Source: Pyxicephalus adspersus
Taxonomy: Eukaryota; Chordata; Amphibia; Anura; Pyxicephalidae
Direction: 5' to 3'
DNA length: 64,000 bases
Assembly: GCF_032062135.1 (NCBI RefSeq)
Contig: NC_092861.1
Span: forward strand, 3,495,366 to 3,559,365
In this document: in pieces, positions 33,424 through 47,200 of the stretch
How the letters are laid out: each line of letters opens with the position of its first letter
Numbering within the stretch: the stretch's first letter is position 1
Position numbers and translations under genes: made by a program
The notes under the pieces: model-generated
Seen by the model: the letters and a program-made list of their open reading frames with translations, nothing else
What the model was told of the DNA's origin: nothing
The model's database searches: none

Positions 33424-35506
33424 TGTTAAGGTTCTGGAATACTGACAATGATCTAAAATACAAACTGAAGAAGGTAAATACTGTATGCAAATATTGACAG
33501 GATGAGGAACAGGCTGAGCTGCAAGGAGAAAAAGTCGTCACCGAGGATATTATACTTTATAAACATGTTTATGAGACACAGTCATCCTTGACTTCATATG
33601 TCATTTGAGTTTAATGGAAGGTTTGTATATAGATAAATAAATATAACAATGAAAAGCAGAAATGGCTCCATTCTGTGGCCCTCCCAGGTCTCATTCTGTG
33701 GCCCACCCAGGTCTCATTCTGCTACAAGAAATCCTGGTAGACAAAATCACCCATTTGCCTTTAATCACATGGTGTCATTGTATCTTGCATGTTGACTTTC
33801 TTGAAGCTCCCCTTCCATCCTCCCATTTATGAAATGTGCCCTCCATTGTACAAGTAATAGTGGGGTGTTCGAAGTTTTAACCCCTTTGCAACTCTACAAA
33901 GAATGCACTTTTCTCTTTTGGAAAGACTTTTGTCTTCTCTTTTTGACCCTTTTGTCTTCATTAACCGCTTCACACCCACAATACTATTTTTTAAGTCTTC
34001 AAGTTTGATTTCCCATGTGAGTGTGCCGAATAATGTTGCATCAGAGAACAAGAACTGCGCACTCTGTGCTTTCCAAGTTCCAGCCTTGCTGTCAAATTGA
34101 TAAATTAGTCAAAGACCATTAAGGGGGCCAACTTGTCACAGTTTCTTGTATTGTCGTATTGCTTGGCTTTGGTTGTGAACTTTTCTTTGTGCCATTTAGA
34201 ATGACCTAATTTTGGCCAAATACAATGTCCTCTCTATGGTGTATCTGACTGGGTAACAAGTAGAACGGCCATCCTCTCTTCTTCAGAAATGTACCATGGG
34301 CACACTGGCATGTGATGAAATGAAGCTCCTTGTCCCATAGCAAAATGTTCAGGACAGAAGATTAATCAGGCTATCCAACAGAGGAACAAAAGGTTCTATG
34401 AATGTTTGGAGTTAATGGAAGATCTGCAGGACAGAGTAACATTGCATCGTGTTCTGTTATTTACTTTTTCTTAGAAGCCTCATCTTGCTGCTTTCTCTGC
34501 CATGCAGAATAAATAAATAGAGAATGTTTTTCTTGGTCATGGTAGATAGCCAACTGGGCCAAGACCTCAAAGGCTCTTCTTTCCATTATTTCTTGATGAC
34601 CATTGGTGATTGGGCTTGCTTATGATTCATACCAGGACCTCTGCTACCTTTTGGATTTTATTTTTGGTTCCAACCTTGGCCTCATGTCTTAACCATGATC
34701 TTGTCTCTTAGCTCTCTGGAAATGAGTCGGGCTCTATAAGTTAATAGACATGAGTCCAAAATCACAGTATGCAGTAATGGAGAAAGCAAATTCAGGACAG
34801 GAACCTTTACAACTGTGCAAAAGAAGGGAAGGCTGGTATTGCTGAATGGCTTTCTGCTGTTTGCTATAATGCATTTCAATGCTCAGAGTTCTCCCCAGGC
34901 CCTTTTAGCTGGGCGCACCACCTGGCACTTTTCAGCACCAACCCGGCTGTTTTTGGGTGGTTACTAAGGAGTTTGGTCACAATACAGGGGCTGCCACCCA
35001 CCTAAAATTTCTTCCCACCCGGCTTAAAAAAAAATTCTGGGTTGAGCACTGATGCTGTTTGTAATAGCTCATCTCCAGTTTCCTTTAATGAAAACATTGT
35101 ATCAAATTATATGCTATATGTAAGATTTGCCCTCAGTACCGACAGTGGACATGGTACTAGTATAGAAAATTGGCCCCTTTTTTATAAGCACCAATGCAGC
35201 AACTCCATAAATTGCACAGATATTTTTTTAATATAAAATCACTGCTGTCTTTTTTTTTCATCTGAACAAAACACGAGCATCTCAACTCACAGACGTCATT
35301 CCTGCACTGAACATTAGCTTCCCAGTATAGATAGGGGGGTTGACCAGTGAAGTAGAAAAAGTTTAATTTAAAGCTTCATTGCTTGTTCTCTGTAGGTGAA
35401 AGATTTATCACAGCCAGATGCCATGAAGGTTATCAACTGCAAGGTCCATTTCTGGAAAGAGATGCTACGTCACGTCAATGATGAGCGGCAGAACATTAGG
35501 AAATAA
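33424..35506 (+). CDS. Unrecognised gene, possible last two exons (partial)
   Basis: Two exon-like blocks fit together. The first, 33,424-33,473, follows a good polypyrimidine-CAG acceptor and ends AAG|GTAAAT; it reads LRFWNTDNDLKYKLKK. The second, 35,396-35,506, follows TTCTCTGTAG and reads VKDLSQPDAMKVINC, then HFWKEMLRHVNDERQNIRK and TAA. They join in phase 0, giving about 52 residues rich in charged and aromatic amino acids. An AATAAA lies near 36,554. I do not recognise the family and found no confident upstream exons between TDH and 33,424. This could be the 3' end of a gene, a decayed copy, or chance. Confidence 0.3.
34884..35051 (+). mobile_element. hAT-like non-autonomous element, copy 1
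   Basis: Contains CTCCCCAGGCCCTTTTAGCT, GGGCGCACCACCTGGCAC, a CGGCTGTTTTTGGGTGGTTA core and GGGTTGAGCACTG at the end. Four copies of this element lie in the window. No coding capacity. The hAT assignment rests on the 8-bp target duplication of the copy at 37,081 and is an inference. Confidence 0.7.
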
Positions 35507-38242
35507 CATTCGTAGATCTGCAGATACATTGAATACATGTGACACAATTCACATTGGAAGGATCATTAGATATATGGTGAAATTTAGGAACATTTTCCCA
35601 CATCCACATGAATATGAATGTATCAAACAATTAATTATTGGATGATGATGTATATTTTGCAGCCTGTTGGCACTTAGCCCTAGCCGGTGTCTCAGACAAG
35701 CAGATGTTTTGCTATGCAAAGCATTCCGACACTGAACCATATTTGCTGCATTACTGAACTACAGTGCAGCACAAACCTGCTTGGATTGTTTTTCAGTCCA
35801 GGATGTACTGAGGGCCAGACCAGATGAACCCTTCCACCCCTCTTACAATACACATAGCAAAGGGCTGAGCCCTGCTCCTCATAGTTTGTCTCCCCTAACC
35901 TATAATTCTGTAACTGATTTTTATCTTTTTGCAAAGCTTTGCATCACTTGCATGGGAAATGGTGGGGACTGTGGTTGAGCTCGTGGCAGAATGCTGCAGC
36001 TCACCACGGGTCTGAATTGGCCTTTAGGCATAGGGTTCTGCTGTAAATGAGCTTTAGACATTTGTGCATCAATGTCCTCTGTTCAGGAAATGCCACTTTA
36101 AAAAAAAATAATTTAGACCCAGTTGTCCTGCATTGTGAGGATGTTGAGGGCTCCCCTCATACCAGAATGGAGGAAAGTGATGGCAGAAGGATTAAAACTT
36201 ATGGGAGTTATAGAGCTTAGTATTCCATACAAGTGTCTGCATGTATGGAGTGTGGGGAAGGGTGGCATGGATAAATCAATTTTTACTGCTGACTTCAGCT
36301 TTAAAAGCGAACAAGTAATTAAACAGCAGAAGAGAGAAATCTTTCATGGATGATAAATTGATTGAATATCGTCTCTCTAAGAAAGCGTGACCAATATAAT
36401 TACATGACGTAAAATTCTCCATAAGGTTCAGGTCAACACCATCACTCAATATAAATGATATGGGGAAGGACCAACCTTTGTGTTATATCAACCATACAGG
36501 TCAAGGACTGGTTTCATTACGGTCCAGTCATATCCACCATATTGTGGCCTCTAAATAAAACAACTGTGCACAGATCAAATATGCAGCTTCTTCATCTATC
36601 ATTTCACTTGTGATGTGTGACCAGGCAGTGCTTTTCTATTGTAGACAGATGATGTCCGTACAATAAGCATTCAGGCATTGTACCTAATTGTCACCCAGCT
36701 TTCAATCAAGAAGGCAGAAGATGGCAACAAGGAAGAGAAGAAGGAAAAAGATGGCTGTGTCCACAACAGAATAGAGACAGGTGGGTATAACAAGGTTTAG
36801 TTCTGCTTTAGGTTGGCCATACATTGGTTGATGAATGCAGGACCTGGTACACACTATCCCCAATATCGATTGTTTACCTTGATTATTGTGTGCCCATTGT
36901 CCAGCCCCTGCCAACATGTATTGTAGTGAGCAGGGAGCCATCCTTAATTAGCAGCAACCAATGGGAACTTGTGGTGTTATACTAAAAGTCAGGAAGCGCT
37001 CTCATTGGCTGCTGTTTTTTTTGGGAACGCTTCCCTACATTAGAACTGGAACAGAGCTGATCAAAGAAAGAATGGACAATTTCTCCCCTCACCACCCAAC
37101 ACTTTTCAGTAAGCACCCAGCTGTTTTTTGGTGGTTACTGATGAGGTGGGTCACAATACAGGGGCTGCCACACAATTTATTCCCAACTAGCTTGAAAAAT
37201 TTCTGGGTTGAACACTGGACAATGCTGACCAATGTGCAATTAATATATTATTGAGAATGCCCTGGATTTTTAATAAAATTCATTTTTGTTAGATTCAATG
37301 CTGTTATGCAGCGTCTAATCGTTAAAGAATGGTCACCTTTACTTTATCAGCTGAGCATCCTCATCCCTACAATTTGCACATCTTGCTGACACGTGTATTG
37401 TTGTGACGGGTGCAGACATTGGGGTAAGAATGATATTCAGATTCACCAACCATAAATTCAAGACAAATTTCAAGGATTTAAATCCCATTGAAGAATGGAT
37501 TGTATACCCCATGATGCATCGTATAGCCCTAACCCTCTACTAGAATATAATCCAATAACAGGATTAATTAACTCAGCCGCCCCCCATACTATAAACATTT
37601 AGAGTCACAGCAGCTTCATTAACAAAGTGCTGTTGCAGAGAGGTGACAACCTGCATAGTGAGAGATTTTTGTAGGCAGATCTTATCTGCTAGATGTAAAT
37701 CACTTATTGAACAACAATGAGTTAGCTAAAACCTGATCATACTTATGACACTTTTTCACTTTTGGACATTACTGCTTTTGTTAGATCACACTGCAACTGA
37801 TCTGCAGCCACTTCTTGTTCACATGCAATGGCTGGAGATTAATCCTCACAGTTGGTACCTGTCGACCACTTTGCATCTGGGTAACAAGCAGGAGACTATA
37901 GAAGACATGGACGTGGCGATGTCAGCCCATCATTTATGGAGACATAACAGTAGCGGACTTTGATGGCAGCCCTCAGAAGTCAGGAAGAACAAGATAAAGG
38001 TAAATGGTTGTATCTGCCAACTTGTGCTGTTTTCCGGGATATAACAATGACATCCACGTGATCTGGGGGGGGCGCTTTTCTTTCCTCATATTTTATCCGT
38101 GTCATTCTTTTGATGTTTTCTAGCGCAGAAATAAAAATGGCTTTCAGGCAGGTGAGAGACCATTAAACCCTGCCCTACATAGCAGCCTGCCACGTTCTAC
38201 GCTCTATGACATTACACATTGGCAAGGTGTAAACAGAACTCC
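35507..38242. other. Mostly gene-free, with one exon-like block
   Basis: Contains hAT-like copy 2 and possible poly(A) signal AATAAA at about 36,554. An exon-like block at 37,785-37,963 follows an acceptor (GCTTTTGTTAG) and reads ...DLQPLLVHMQWLEINPH... to a stop. I do not recognise it, and its continuation in another frame (GDITVADFDGSPQKSG) suggests decay or chance. Confidence 0.35.
37081..37215 (+). mobile_element. hAT-like non-autonomous element, copy 2, with 8-bp target duplication
   Basis: Same family as 34,884-35,051 and flanked by perfect 8-bp direct repeats TGGACAAT at 37,073-37,080 and 37,216-37,223. Slightly shortened inside. Confidence 0.75.
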
Positions 38243-38248
38243 TTTAAT
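38243..38248 (-). terminator. Candidate EIF2B4 polyadenylation signal ATTAAA
   Basis: On the minus strand an ATTAAA hexamer lies about 35 nt past the EIF2B4 stop codon. No AATAAA is seen between the stop codon and this site, so a very short 3' UTR is predicted. Confidence 0.4.
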
Positions 38249-38283
38249 AGCAAAGCCATAAATAATACAAACTCTTCCGCTCA

Positions 38284-41200
38284 TCATTGCTCTCCACTCT
38301 TCACTCGAAGAACCACCGGAACTGACGTGCAGGGGATCATTCCTAGGTCTGTGATGACCAGGTCGACTAGGTCGGGGGGCGTCACGTCGTACACTAAGTT
38401 CATCAGCCGCAGTGATGGGTTCTGGTCCCACTCCTTCAACGGAGTCTTTCCCTTCCGGGTCACCACCAGGTCGTCTGGGTCATCTGAATGCAAAAAAGGA
38501 AAAAAATGGAGACATTGATGTCAGGAAAGAGAAAGAAAGGATAATTGACCTGACCACCCTCACAATTTGTTCTGATATTTCTTGCCGCCAGGACAAACTA
38601 AACACTTATCTGGCAGACAAAATTTAGGTGGGTAAATGAATTTATTATTATTATTAATAATAAACAGGATTTATATAACGCCAACATATTACGCAGCGTT
38701 GTACATTAAATAGGGATTGCAAATGACAGACTAATACAGACAGTGATACAGGAGGAGAGGACCCTGCCCCGAAGAGCTTACAATCTAGTAGGTGGGGGAA
38801 TTTCACACACAATAGGATGGGAGATATGTAGTGGTGGGAAGTAGTGATGGTTTCAAAAGACAGAAGAAGACGGCTAGGCAAGTTTAAAAAATGGGATTTG
38901 AGTGCTCTTTTAAATGAGCAGAAAGTAGGAGCAAGCCGAATAGGACGAGGAAGACCATTCCAGAGAGTTGGGGCAGCTCTAGAGAAGTCTTGTATCCGTG
39001 CGTGTGATGAGGTTATGAGTGAGGAAGTCATTAGTAGGTCATTGGAGGAGCGGAGAGAGCGGCAAGGGGAGTATTTTTTTTACCAAGTCAGAAATGTAAG
39101 TGGGACAATAACTGTGGAGGGATTTGAAGGCAAAGCACAGGAGCTTGAATTTGATTCTAAGGTGAAATGGAAGCCAATGGAGAGAACTACAAAGAGATGC
39201 AGCAGAAGAGGAGTGGAGGGAAGGATGGATGAGTCTGGCTGCAGCATTCATGATAGATTGTAGAGGAGAGAGTCGGGTTAGTGGAATACCAGAGAGGAGG
39301 AGGTTACAGTAGTCCAGACGGGAGATGATAAGAGCGTGTACAAGGAGTTTGGTGGTCTCAGGGGACAGGTAGGGGCGGATTTTGGAGATGTTGCGTAGGT
39401 GAAAGTGACAGGACCTGGAAATGTTCTGAATATGGGGGGTAAATGAGAGGGCCGAGTCATTTATGCAACATCATAAGAATATATCACATTAAGAATATAG
39501 GACAAGCACTAGGTGTGTATCATCCAGCACACAAGATAGGTACCAGGAATGCTTCACCCAACAAACAGTACTAAGGACGTGCCACAGTTATTACAATTGT
39601 GTGGAGTAAAGAGCGCCCACTACTGGCTGTGATTAGTTCTTACCCAGTTCATTGGAGACAAAGGAGTCCGTTTGTACCTTCTCACAGAACTTGTAAGTCT
39701 CGCAACACACCAGCACTGGTACATTATGGGCTTTGGCAATCAGCGCGATCTGAGAGGTTCCGACCCGTGACATAACGTAGCCATTGGCCAGCAGAGCGTG
39801 CGCCCCGAGGAACACCTTGGACACCTGTGAAGCCAAAACACCATGTGTTATATGGCCGCCATGAATGTACATTGGAGGGTCAGATGTCATGGTCACACAG
39901 AAATCTTTCAACATTGGCTATACAGAACACAGCTCAATCAGCAATTGTCACTGCTACCTGTTCATTTCATGTTAGACACATCTACTCGCTAAACTGCAGT
40001 TGAACATATTTTTGCATAGAGGCAGAAATAGCTTCAGTAAAGTTTTTTCTTGCAAAAAAGATTTGGAATTTGTAAGGTTATTATTTCAGCTACATTTTTC
40101 TCTATAGAGAGATGCCCCGCACTTCTCATTTTATTACCAAGTTTCCCACCTGACAGGAAGTGAAGATTTTAGAATGCTTTATATATCTTTGTCTAAACAT
40201 GAAAATGCTGCTTCTTGATTGCTCCCTGCAGGGCTCCTTGAAAGCTGAGCTAAGTAATAACTTTGCCTCTCATCACTGCCACACCATTCAGCACACGTGT
40301 CCTAACTTTGGCTTCTATTGCACAGAAAGGTAAAACGCGTGTGATAAGAGAGGGGGTGCATCAAGCTGAGAGCTAAAATTTTGCCGGATCTATCTCCTCC
40401 CCAGACACAACTATATACGGAGGGAAGTAATACAGTGTGTATTAAACCTCCTACCTATTTCTGGGATTTGGTTGAGCTTTGGATCCAGAGTACTGAAAAA
40501 AGACCATACCCTGGGAGGATGGGGATCTGCCTGGTTGCCATAGGATGAGGTTGGGCATTTCTCCCTCCTATGTAGGTGTTGTACAGGAATACAGGGATAG
40601 GAAATAAGAGTGTTATTATAACACGGTATTTATATAACGCCAACATATTACACAGTGCTGTACAAAGTCCATAGTCATGTCACTACCTGTCCCCAAAGGA
40701 GCTCACGAACCAATGTCCCTACCATAGTTATTTGTCAGTAATACAGTCTAAGGTAAATTTTTTGGGTAAGCTGAATAACCTGACTGCATGTTTTTTGCAA
40801 TGTGGGAGGAAACCGGAGTACCCGCATGCAACTGTGGGGAAAACTATCTGCAAACTCCATACAGATAGTGTCCTGGCCGAGAATCGAACCTGCGGCATAG
40901 CTCTGCAAAGGCCAGAGTGCTAACCAGTTTCTCCAGTACATAAAAGTATGGGCTCTTTAAAAACCCAGATGCATGCTGGGGAATAGTTTCAGTAGTGGAG
41001 GAAGCAACCCTGCAAGGGGTTGCTACTGTTAAGTTTATTTCAGGGCTCTGCAGGAGGAAAGGAAGGTACTGGGTGGGGACCCCTTAGTTTTGAAAAGCTC
41101 TAAATACTGGAAAAACATATCTCCCACCCAATATCCCTGCTGTCCTGTACAACTGCCATAGTGAGGATTATTACATCTTTTACTTGGAATTACTTAGATA

Positions 41201-44200
41201 TGAAGATAACACAGACAATATTGATTCATTTCCCACCTTTATGTATTTCTTCCATACAAATTAACTGATGCAGGTGTTATGCAGACAGAACAGCATATCT
41301 GTGCCTCCTCACTCACCTCCGGCAGGATGTAGGAGATGGCGGTGATCATGATGTATGTGCAGTGGATGCCGCAGTTTACCAGCCGTCTCAGCGTCTCTCT
41401 CCCCTCCAGCCGCGGCCGGCTATCTGCCACAATGACTCTGAACCTTTTTCCGCTTTTGTGAGCCTCACAGAGTGTGAAAGTCACCAGAGATGAGCTGAAA
41501 AAAAAAAACAAAACATACCACACAGTTCATATATAGCAGTCTGCTATCCAACAACTGAGACCAGCAATGAGGATCTCATTTACAGTCATTCAGTAGAAGT
41601 TGGGGAGTTAAACCACTTGTCAGTTTTATTGCATTATTTGTGAACTTTTTAGCAGTGTTGAACCCGGAAATTGTTTTAAGCCAAGTGGGAAGAAATCATA
41701 GGTGGGTGGCAGCCCCTTTATTGTGACCCAACTCTTTAGTAACACCCAAAAACAGCCGGGTGGTTACTGAAAAGTGCCGAGTGGTGTGCCCCGCTAAAAG
41801 GGTCTGGGGGAGAACACTGCCTAGGTCTGCAAACTGCTGTGCCTCTTATGAGGGTTCCCACCATGCAGTGCTCAGTTCATGGGTCTGTACACCTGCTGGG
41901 CCTTTGCCATCCCTACACTGAGCATACATATCAGAGAGTGAAGTCTCGCATGTTGAATCCTCAGTACCAGGGGGAAAGAAAGTCCTCAATTCAGATATTT
42001 GCTACCAGGATCGAGGAAATGAAAAGTGGATGAGGAGAGAAGGAATGAGATGTTGCAGCCATGAAGATGAACCTGTTGCTTTAACCAGCTCTTTCCACAC
42101 CACACTTACCAGCCATACACAAGGATAACATCATCCTCACTGATCTTCTCCGCTGCATACTTAGAAATGGCCTGGGCGGCCAGCCCGATCTTCTCGTGGA
42201 TGTAATTGTCTATATAGCCACACAACTCCTCTTTTGCCTGCAGAAAAAAAAGGCAATATATAAAAGGGGTCCCAAAGACACAACGCCTGACAGCTCCCTG
42301 AACTTTTACCAGCTCTCAGTGTTACCCTATGTAAACTACAAAACCGATAACCCATAAGGGGGATGTTGCCATAAGACATAGCAGGCAATGAGCAAGTGGT
42401 GTTAGGAACAGGCTGTATTCTCTTATAACAGAAACAGCACATATGTAGGAACATAAGAGTATGAAGGATTACTGGAACACACAGGCTCTTGGGTTCACTA
42501 AATAATGGACCCACAGCAAGAAACCCCTCTGATCAGTTTTGCAGAAATGTCTACTGCCACAGAGCAGCTGAATACATGGACAAGAAAATCTATGTATGCA
42601 GCAATACTGTCTGACACTGAAGATGCATGGACTCATTAGAAATGAGTACATTTGGTTTGGATTGAGTGGGGAATCCCTCACCACATTTGCAGAAATGATC
42701 ATCCTTGTCACTGGGACAAAAGAAAGAAAATGAAGAATCTAATGTTACAGTTGTCATCAAAACAGCAACTTTCAATGGGGACACTTGTTACTGTGGCAAC
42801 TGATTTATAACTTTTTATAAATCAGTTAATTTATAAACGTATTATTATTTATAATACAATAGCTCACATCTATACACTTCTTTTAGTCAAAGGACTAGTG
42901 GAGATTTTAAAGTGGATAGTTTTAAAGTGCATGAATTACACTCACCTCTTCCTCTCCCTTTTGCCGGCTCATATTGGATATTTCTTTTTTAAGGTATTTT
43001 ATGGCATTTCCCATACTGGCTGACAGGGGGCGACACTGCGTCAAAAAGCTGCATGACAAAAGGAAGATCCATCAGAAAAAAGATCAGACTTGGTGAAAGG
43101 CTGCTCTCTTCACAGGTATGGTAAGTGAACCCTTTCCCAGCGATGAAGGGACATTCACTCAAAGTATAGAGACCACCTTAGATAAATCCCCCTCACCTAT
43201 AAAAAGGTACTATCCTTATACCAGAGGCACATATACCCCCAAGATATGGATATCCTATTATCTAAGATAGAGAAAGAACAACCCAACAGACCTTAACCCC
43301 ACTTTAACAGGGACTATTTTTATTTGCTTCCCCCCATTTACACTCCTGCCGAAGCACAGATTCCTAACCTAATGTAGGGTTTCAGTTTGTTGACCAGGTC
43401 ACGTGACAACTCCTCTTGGGGTGGCGTGCTGTAGTCCCGAATCACCTATAAAACAAAGAGCTGTTTTTAGTCAGGGGGTATGTGAGATTGTAGGGTATTA
43501 AGGATTAATGGTTGGTATTGGATATAGATAAGGTATCTAGGACTGTAAGGGGTTGGCAGATATGAATATGGAGATAAGAACTGGAAGGTGAGAAGGTATC
43601 TGGAAACGAGGAGGAGTGGACAAGTGAGGGGCTGGTATCCAGGACTGGGGTGAGTCTGGCAGGTGCAGTTGGGTATCTGGGACTAAGGTAAGGTATCTGA
43701 GACCTGACAGGTAATGAGCAGATATCTGAGAAAAAGGTTAGCAGGTGAGGGGTAGCTACCTGGTACAGGGAATGGGTTGGCAGGTGAGGAGGTGGGTAAC
43801 GTGAAGGCAATTAACGAAAGAAGGTATCTAGGACTGGCTGGCTAACGAGAGGTTGGTTTGGCAAAGCAAAGGTTTCAGGAACACCAACAGGGTAAAGGGG
43901 GTTGGAATGTAAAGGGTGGGTATCAGAGAATGTGTAGGGGTTGGCAGGTAGGGGAAAAATATCAACAAAAGAGAATCCTAGCAGGTAAAGTGCGGGTAAC
44001 TGAGTCTGGGAAGGCTGGCAAGTACGGAGCAGGTATCTAGGAAAGGAAAGGCGTTAGAAGGCGAGGGGCATGTGTCTAGGACTGAGGAGAGGTTGGCAAT
44101 TGAAGAATGGTTATCAGCAATTTATAGTCATTGACATATTTGGGGCTGGTACCTAGGATTTGATAAGGGTTGGCAGGTTGGACAGAGTAGGGATAGGAAT

Positions 44201-47200
44201 CCAGAGATTAAATGGGGGTTGGCAAGGTAAGAGTCTGTGACTGGCAGGCATTAGAAGGTGAGGGGTGGATATTTGGGACTAAGTAGGGTAAGTATTTGAG
44301 ACTGGGAGGGGATAGCTGGCCAAGGGTAGAGATAGATATAGAAATGAGAAGGAGGTGGCAAGTAGGTGGTAGGTATCTGGAATGAGTTAGTTTGGTAGGT
44401 ATACAATACTTATGTAGACTGAGGAGGAGTTGAAAGGTGAGGGGTAGGTAATTGGGTTCAGGCAAGACCAACAAGTGAAGAAATAATTTCTGAAACTAGG
44501 AAGGGGGCAGCTGGGACACGTTCGTAGATCAGGAGCCCTTACTTGCCACTGAGGCTGAAAAGTATCAGAGACTGGAAACAAGTAAGAAAACGGGACTGGA
44601 ATGATTTTGGCAGGTAAGGGAAAGATTTTTTGAGATGGATCAGCAGGTGAGGGATTGGTATCTGGGCCTATGGGCAAGAGAAAAAGTTGTGGCAGGTAAG
44701 GGGGAAGATATTTTGGGATGAGTTGGCAGGCAAAGATTGTACTTAAAGGGAAGGGTTGGCAGATCGGGGCGAGTTTCTAAAGAGGTATCCAAAAGTGAGA
44801 AAGACGTGGTGGATATGGGTTGCATATCTGACCCTGAGAGAGGCTGGAAAATGATTGGTAGATATCTGGGGTGAGGTTTGCAGGTAAGGGGTAGGACTAT
44901 TATCAGAGGTAGACACCCAGAAGACTGTACCTGTTTGAAGCAGTGCAGTAATGCAATACACCTGGAGTTGGAGCCGCTGATAATACCTTGAGAGTATTGA
45001 AGGCCGAGCCTCACCACAGCCGGGTGTATCACAGAGGACGGGATACTGAAGGAAATAAGAGATGGATATTAATGAAGACAGTGGTTCTATTCAGGAATGG
45101 CAGCTAGAAATCACATTATGTGTGTGAGTGTGTATGTTGGGGGGCCTGAATAGTATGTGTCCGCAGGGAGTTCAAGATAGCCACATCAAATGTGACCCTG
45201 TGGATATGTTTGGGGCCGTCCCTGAGGCCCCCTATAGTAAAAATCCAAAGGTAAATGGCGGGAGGGCTGTGGACACAGGGGTATTAACAGCTGGAAGACC
45301 ATGGTTGTAGCAACAGAATACGGGAGTCTGTGGTTGTATGGACACATGTTTTAGTTGGTAGGGTTTCCACCTTCTACTCACCTCAGCTGTTGGGTAAGGG
45401 GCATTTTTCGGCTGTACTGATGAAGATGAGAGAACAGGCTGACCTTTGTCCCATAATCCTGTCGTAAGGGTACCTGGAACAAGAAAACAATAGTTGGAGT
45501 TCGGAGTACAGCTAACCACAGAAAAAACCTCCAGAATACACTACAATCAAGAGCATGGAGGCGTGTGGCTGACATTACAAATCTATACAGGTTTACTTNN
45601 NNNNNNNNNNNNNNNNNNNNNNNNNNNNNNNNNNNNNNNNNNNNNNNNNNNNNNNNNNNNNNNNNNNNNNNNNNNNNNNNNNNNNNNNNNNNNNNNNNNN
45701 NNNNNNNNNNNNNNNNNNNNNNNNNNNNNNNNNNNNNNNNNNNNNNNNNNNNNNNNNNNNNNNNNNNNNNNNNNNNNNNNNNNNNNNNNNNNNNNNNNNN
45801 NNNNNNNNNNNNNNNNNNNNNNNNNNNNNNNNNNNNNNNNNNNNNNNNNNNNNNNNNNNNNNNNNNNNNNNNNNNNNNNNNNNNNNNNNNNNNNNNNNNN
45901 NNNNNNNNNNNNNNNNNNNNNNNNNNNNNNNNNNNNNNNNNNNNNNNNNNNNNNNNNNNNNNNNNNNNNNNNNNNNNNNNNNNNNNNNNNNNNNNNNNNN
46001 NNNNNNNNNNNNNNNNNNNNNNNNNNNNNNNNNNNNNNNNNNNNNNNNNNNNNNNNNNNNNNNNNNNNNNNNNNNNNNNNNNNNNNNNNNNNNNNNNNNN
46101 NNNNNNNNNNNNNNNNNNNNNNNNNNNNNNNNNNNNNNNNNNNNNNNNNNNNNNNNNNNNNNNNNNNNNNNNNNNNNNNNNNNNNNNNNNNNNNNNNNNN
46201 NNNNNNNNNNNNNNNNNNNNNNNNNNNNNNNNNNNNNNNNNNNNNNNNNNNNNNNNNNNNNNNNNNNNNNNNNNNNNNNNNNNNNNNNNNNNNNNNNNNN
46301 NNNNNNNNNNNNNNNNNNNNNNNNNNNNNNNNNNNNNNNNNNNNNNNNNNNNNNNNNNNNNNNNNNNNNNNNNNNNNNNNNNNNNNNNNNNNNNNNNNNN
46401 NNNNNNNNNNNNNNNNNNNNNNNNNNNNNNNNNNNNNNNNNNNNNNNNNNNNNNNNNNNNNNNNNNNNNNNNNNNNNNNNNNNNNNNNNNNNNNNNNNNN
46501 NNNNNNNNNNNNNNNNNNNNNNNNNNNNNNNNACCTGATACACAAATCCTTCCACAGTTCTTGTCCCACCTACCTACCTGATACACAAATCCCCCCACAG
46601 CTCCTCCCCCACCTACCTACCTGATACGCAAATCCCTCCACATTTCTTTCCCCACCTACCTACCTGATACACAAATCCCTCCACATTTCTTTCCCCACCT
46701 ACCTACCTGATACTCAAATTCCTCCACAGTTCTTCTCTCCCTTACCTTTCTGACCTCATAGAAAAATACCCCCCCAGGCCCTCTCTTTGCTCCTCTAATG
46801 ACTTCCTCACTCATAACCTCATCACACGCACAGCTCCAAGACTTTTCTAGAGCTGCCCCAACTCTCTGGAATGATCTTTCTCGTCCTATTCAGCTTGCTC
46901 CTACTTTCTGCTCATTTAAAGGAGCCGTCCTTTTTTGGTATACTTCCTCCACCTCCTAGATTGTAAGCTCTTCGGGGCAGGGTCCTCTCCTCCTCCTGTG
47001 TCACTGTCTGTATCTATCATTTGCAACCCCCTATTTATTGTACAGGGTTGTGTAATATGTTGGTGCTATATAAATCCTGTTTATTATTATTAATAACATT
47101 AATATACAGTGCCTGCAAGGCCAGTACCCCTGCATTGATACTACACCTCCCCAAGCTTTTTAATGTAACTTCACACTTGACAGACCACAGAAGTGTTTAC

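Noticed and set aside
36651..36780. Exon-like reading TDDVRTISIQALYLIVTQLS followed by a Lys/Glu-rich run
   Set aside because: The sequence passes into what looks like common interspersed repeat DNA (GGTTGGCCATACATTGG and surroundings) with no donor in phase, so I do not call it an exon.
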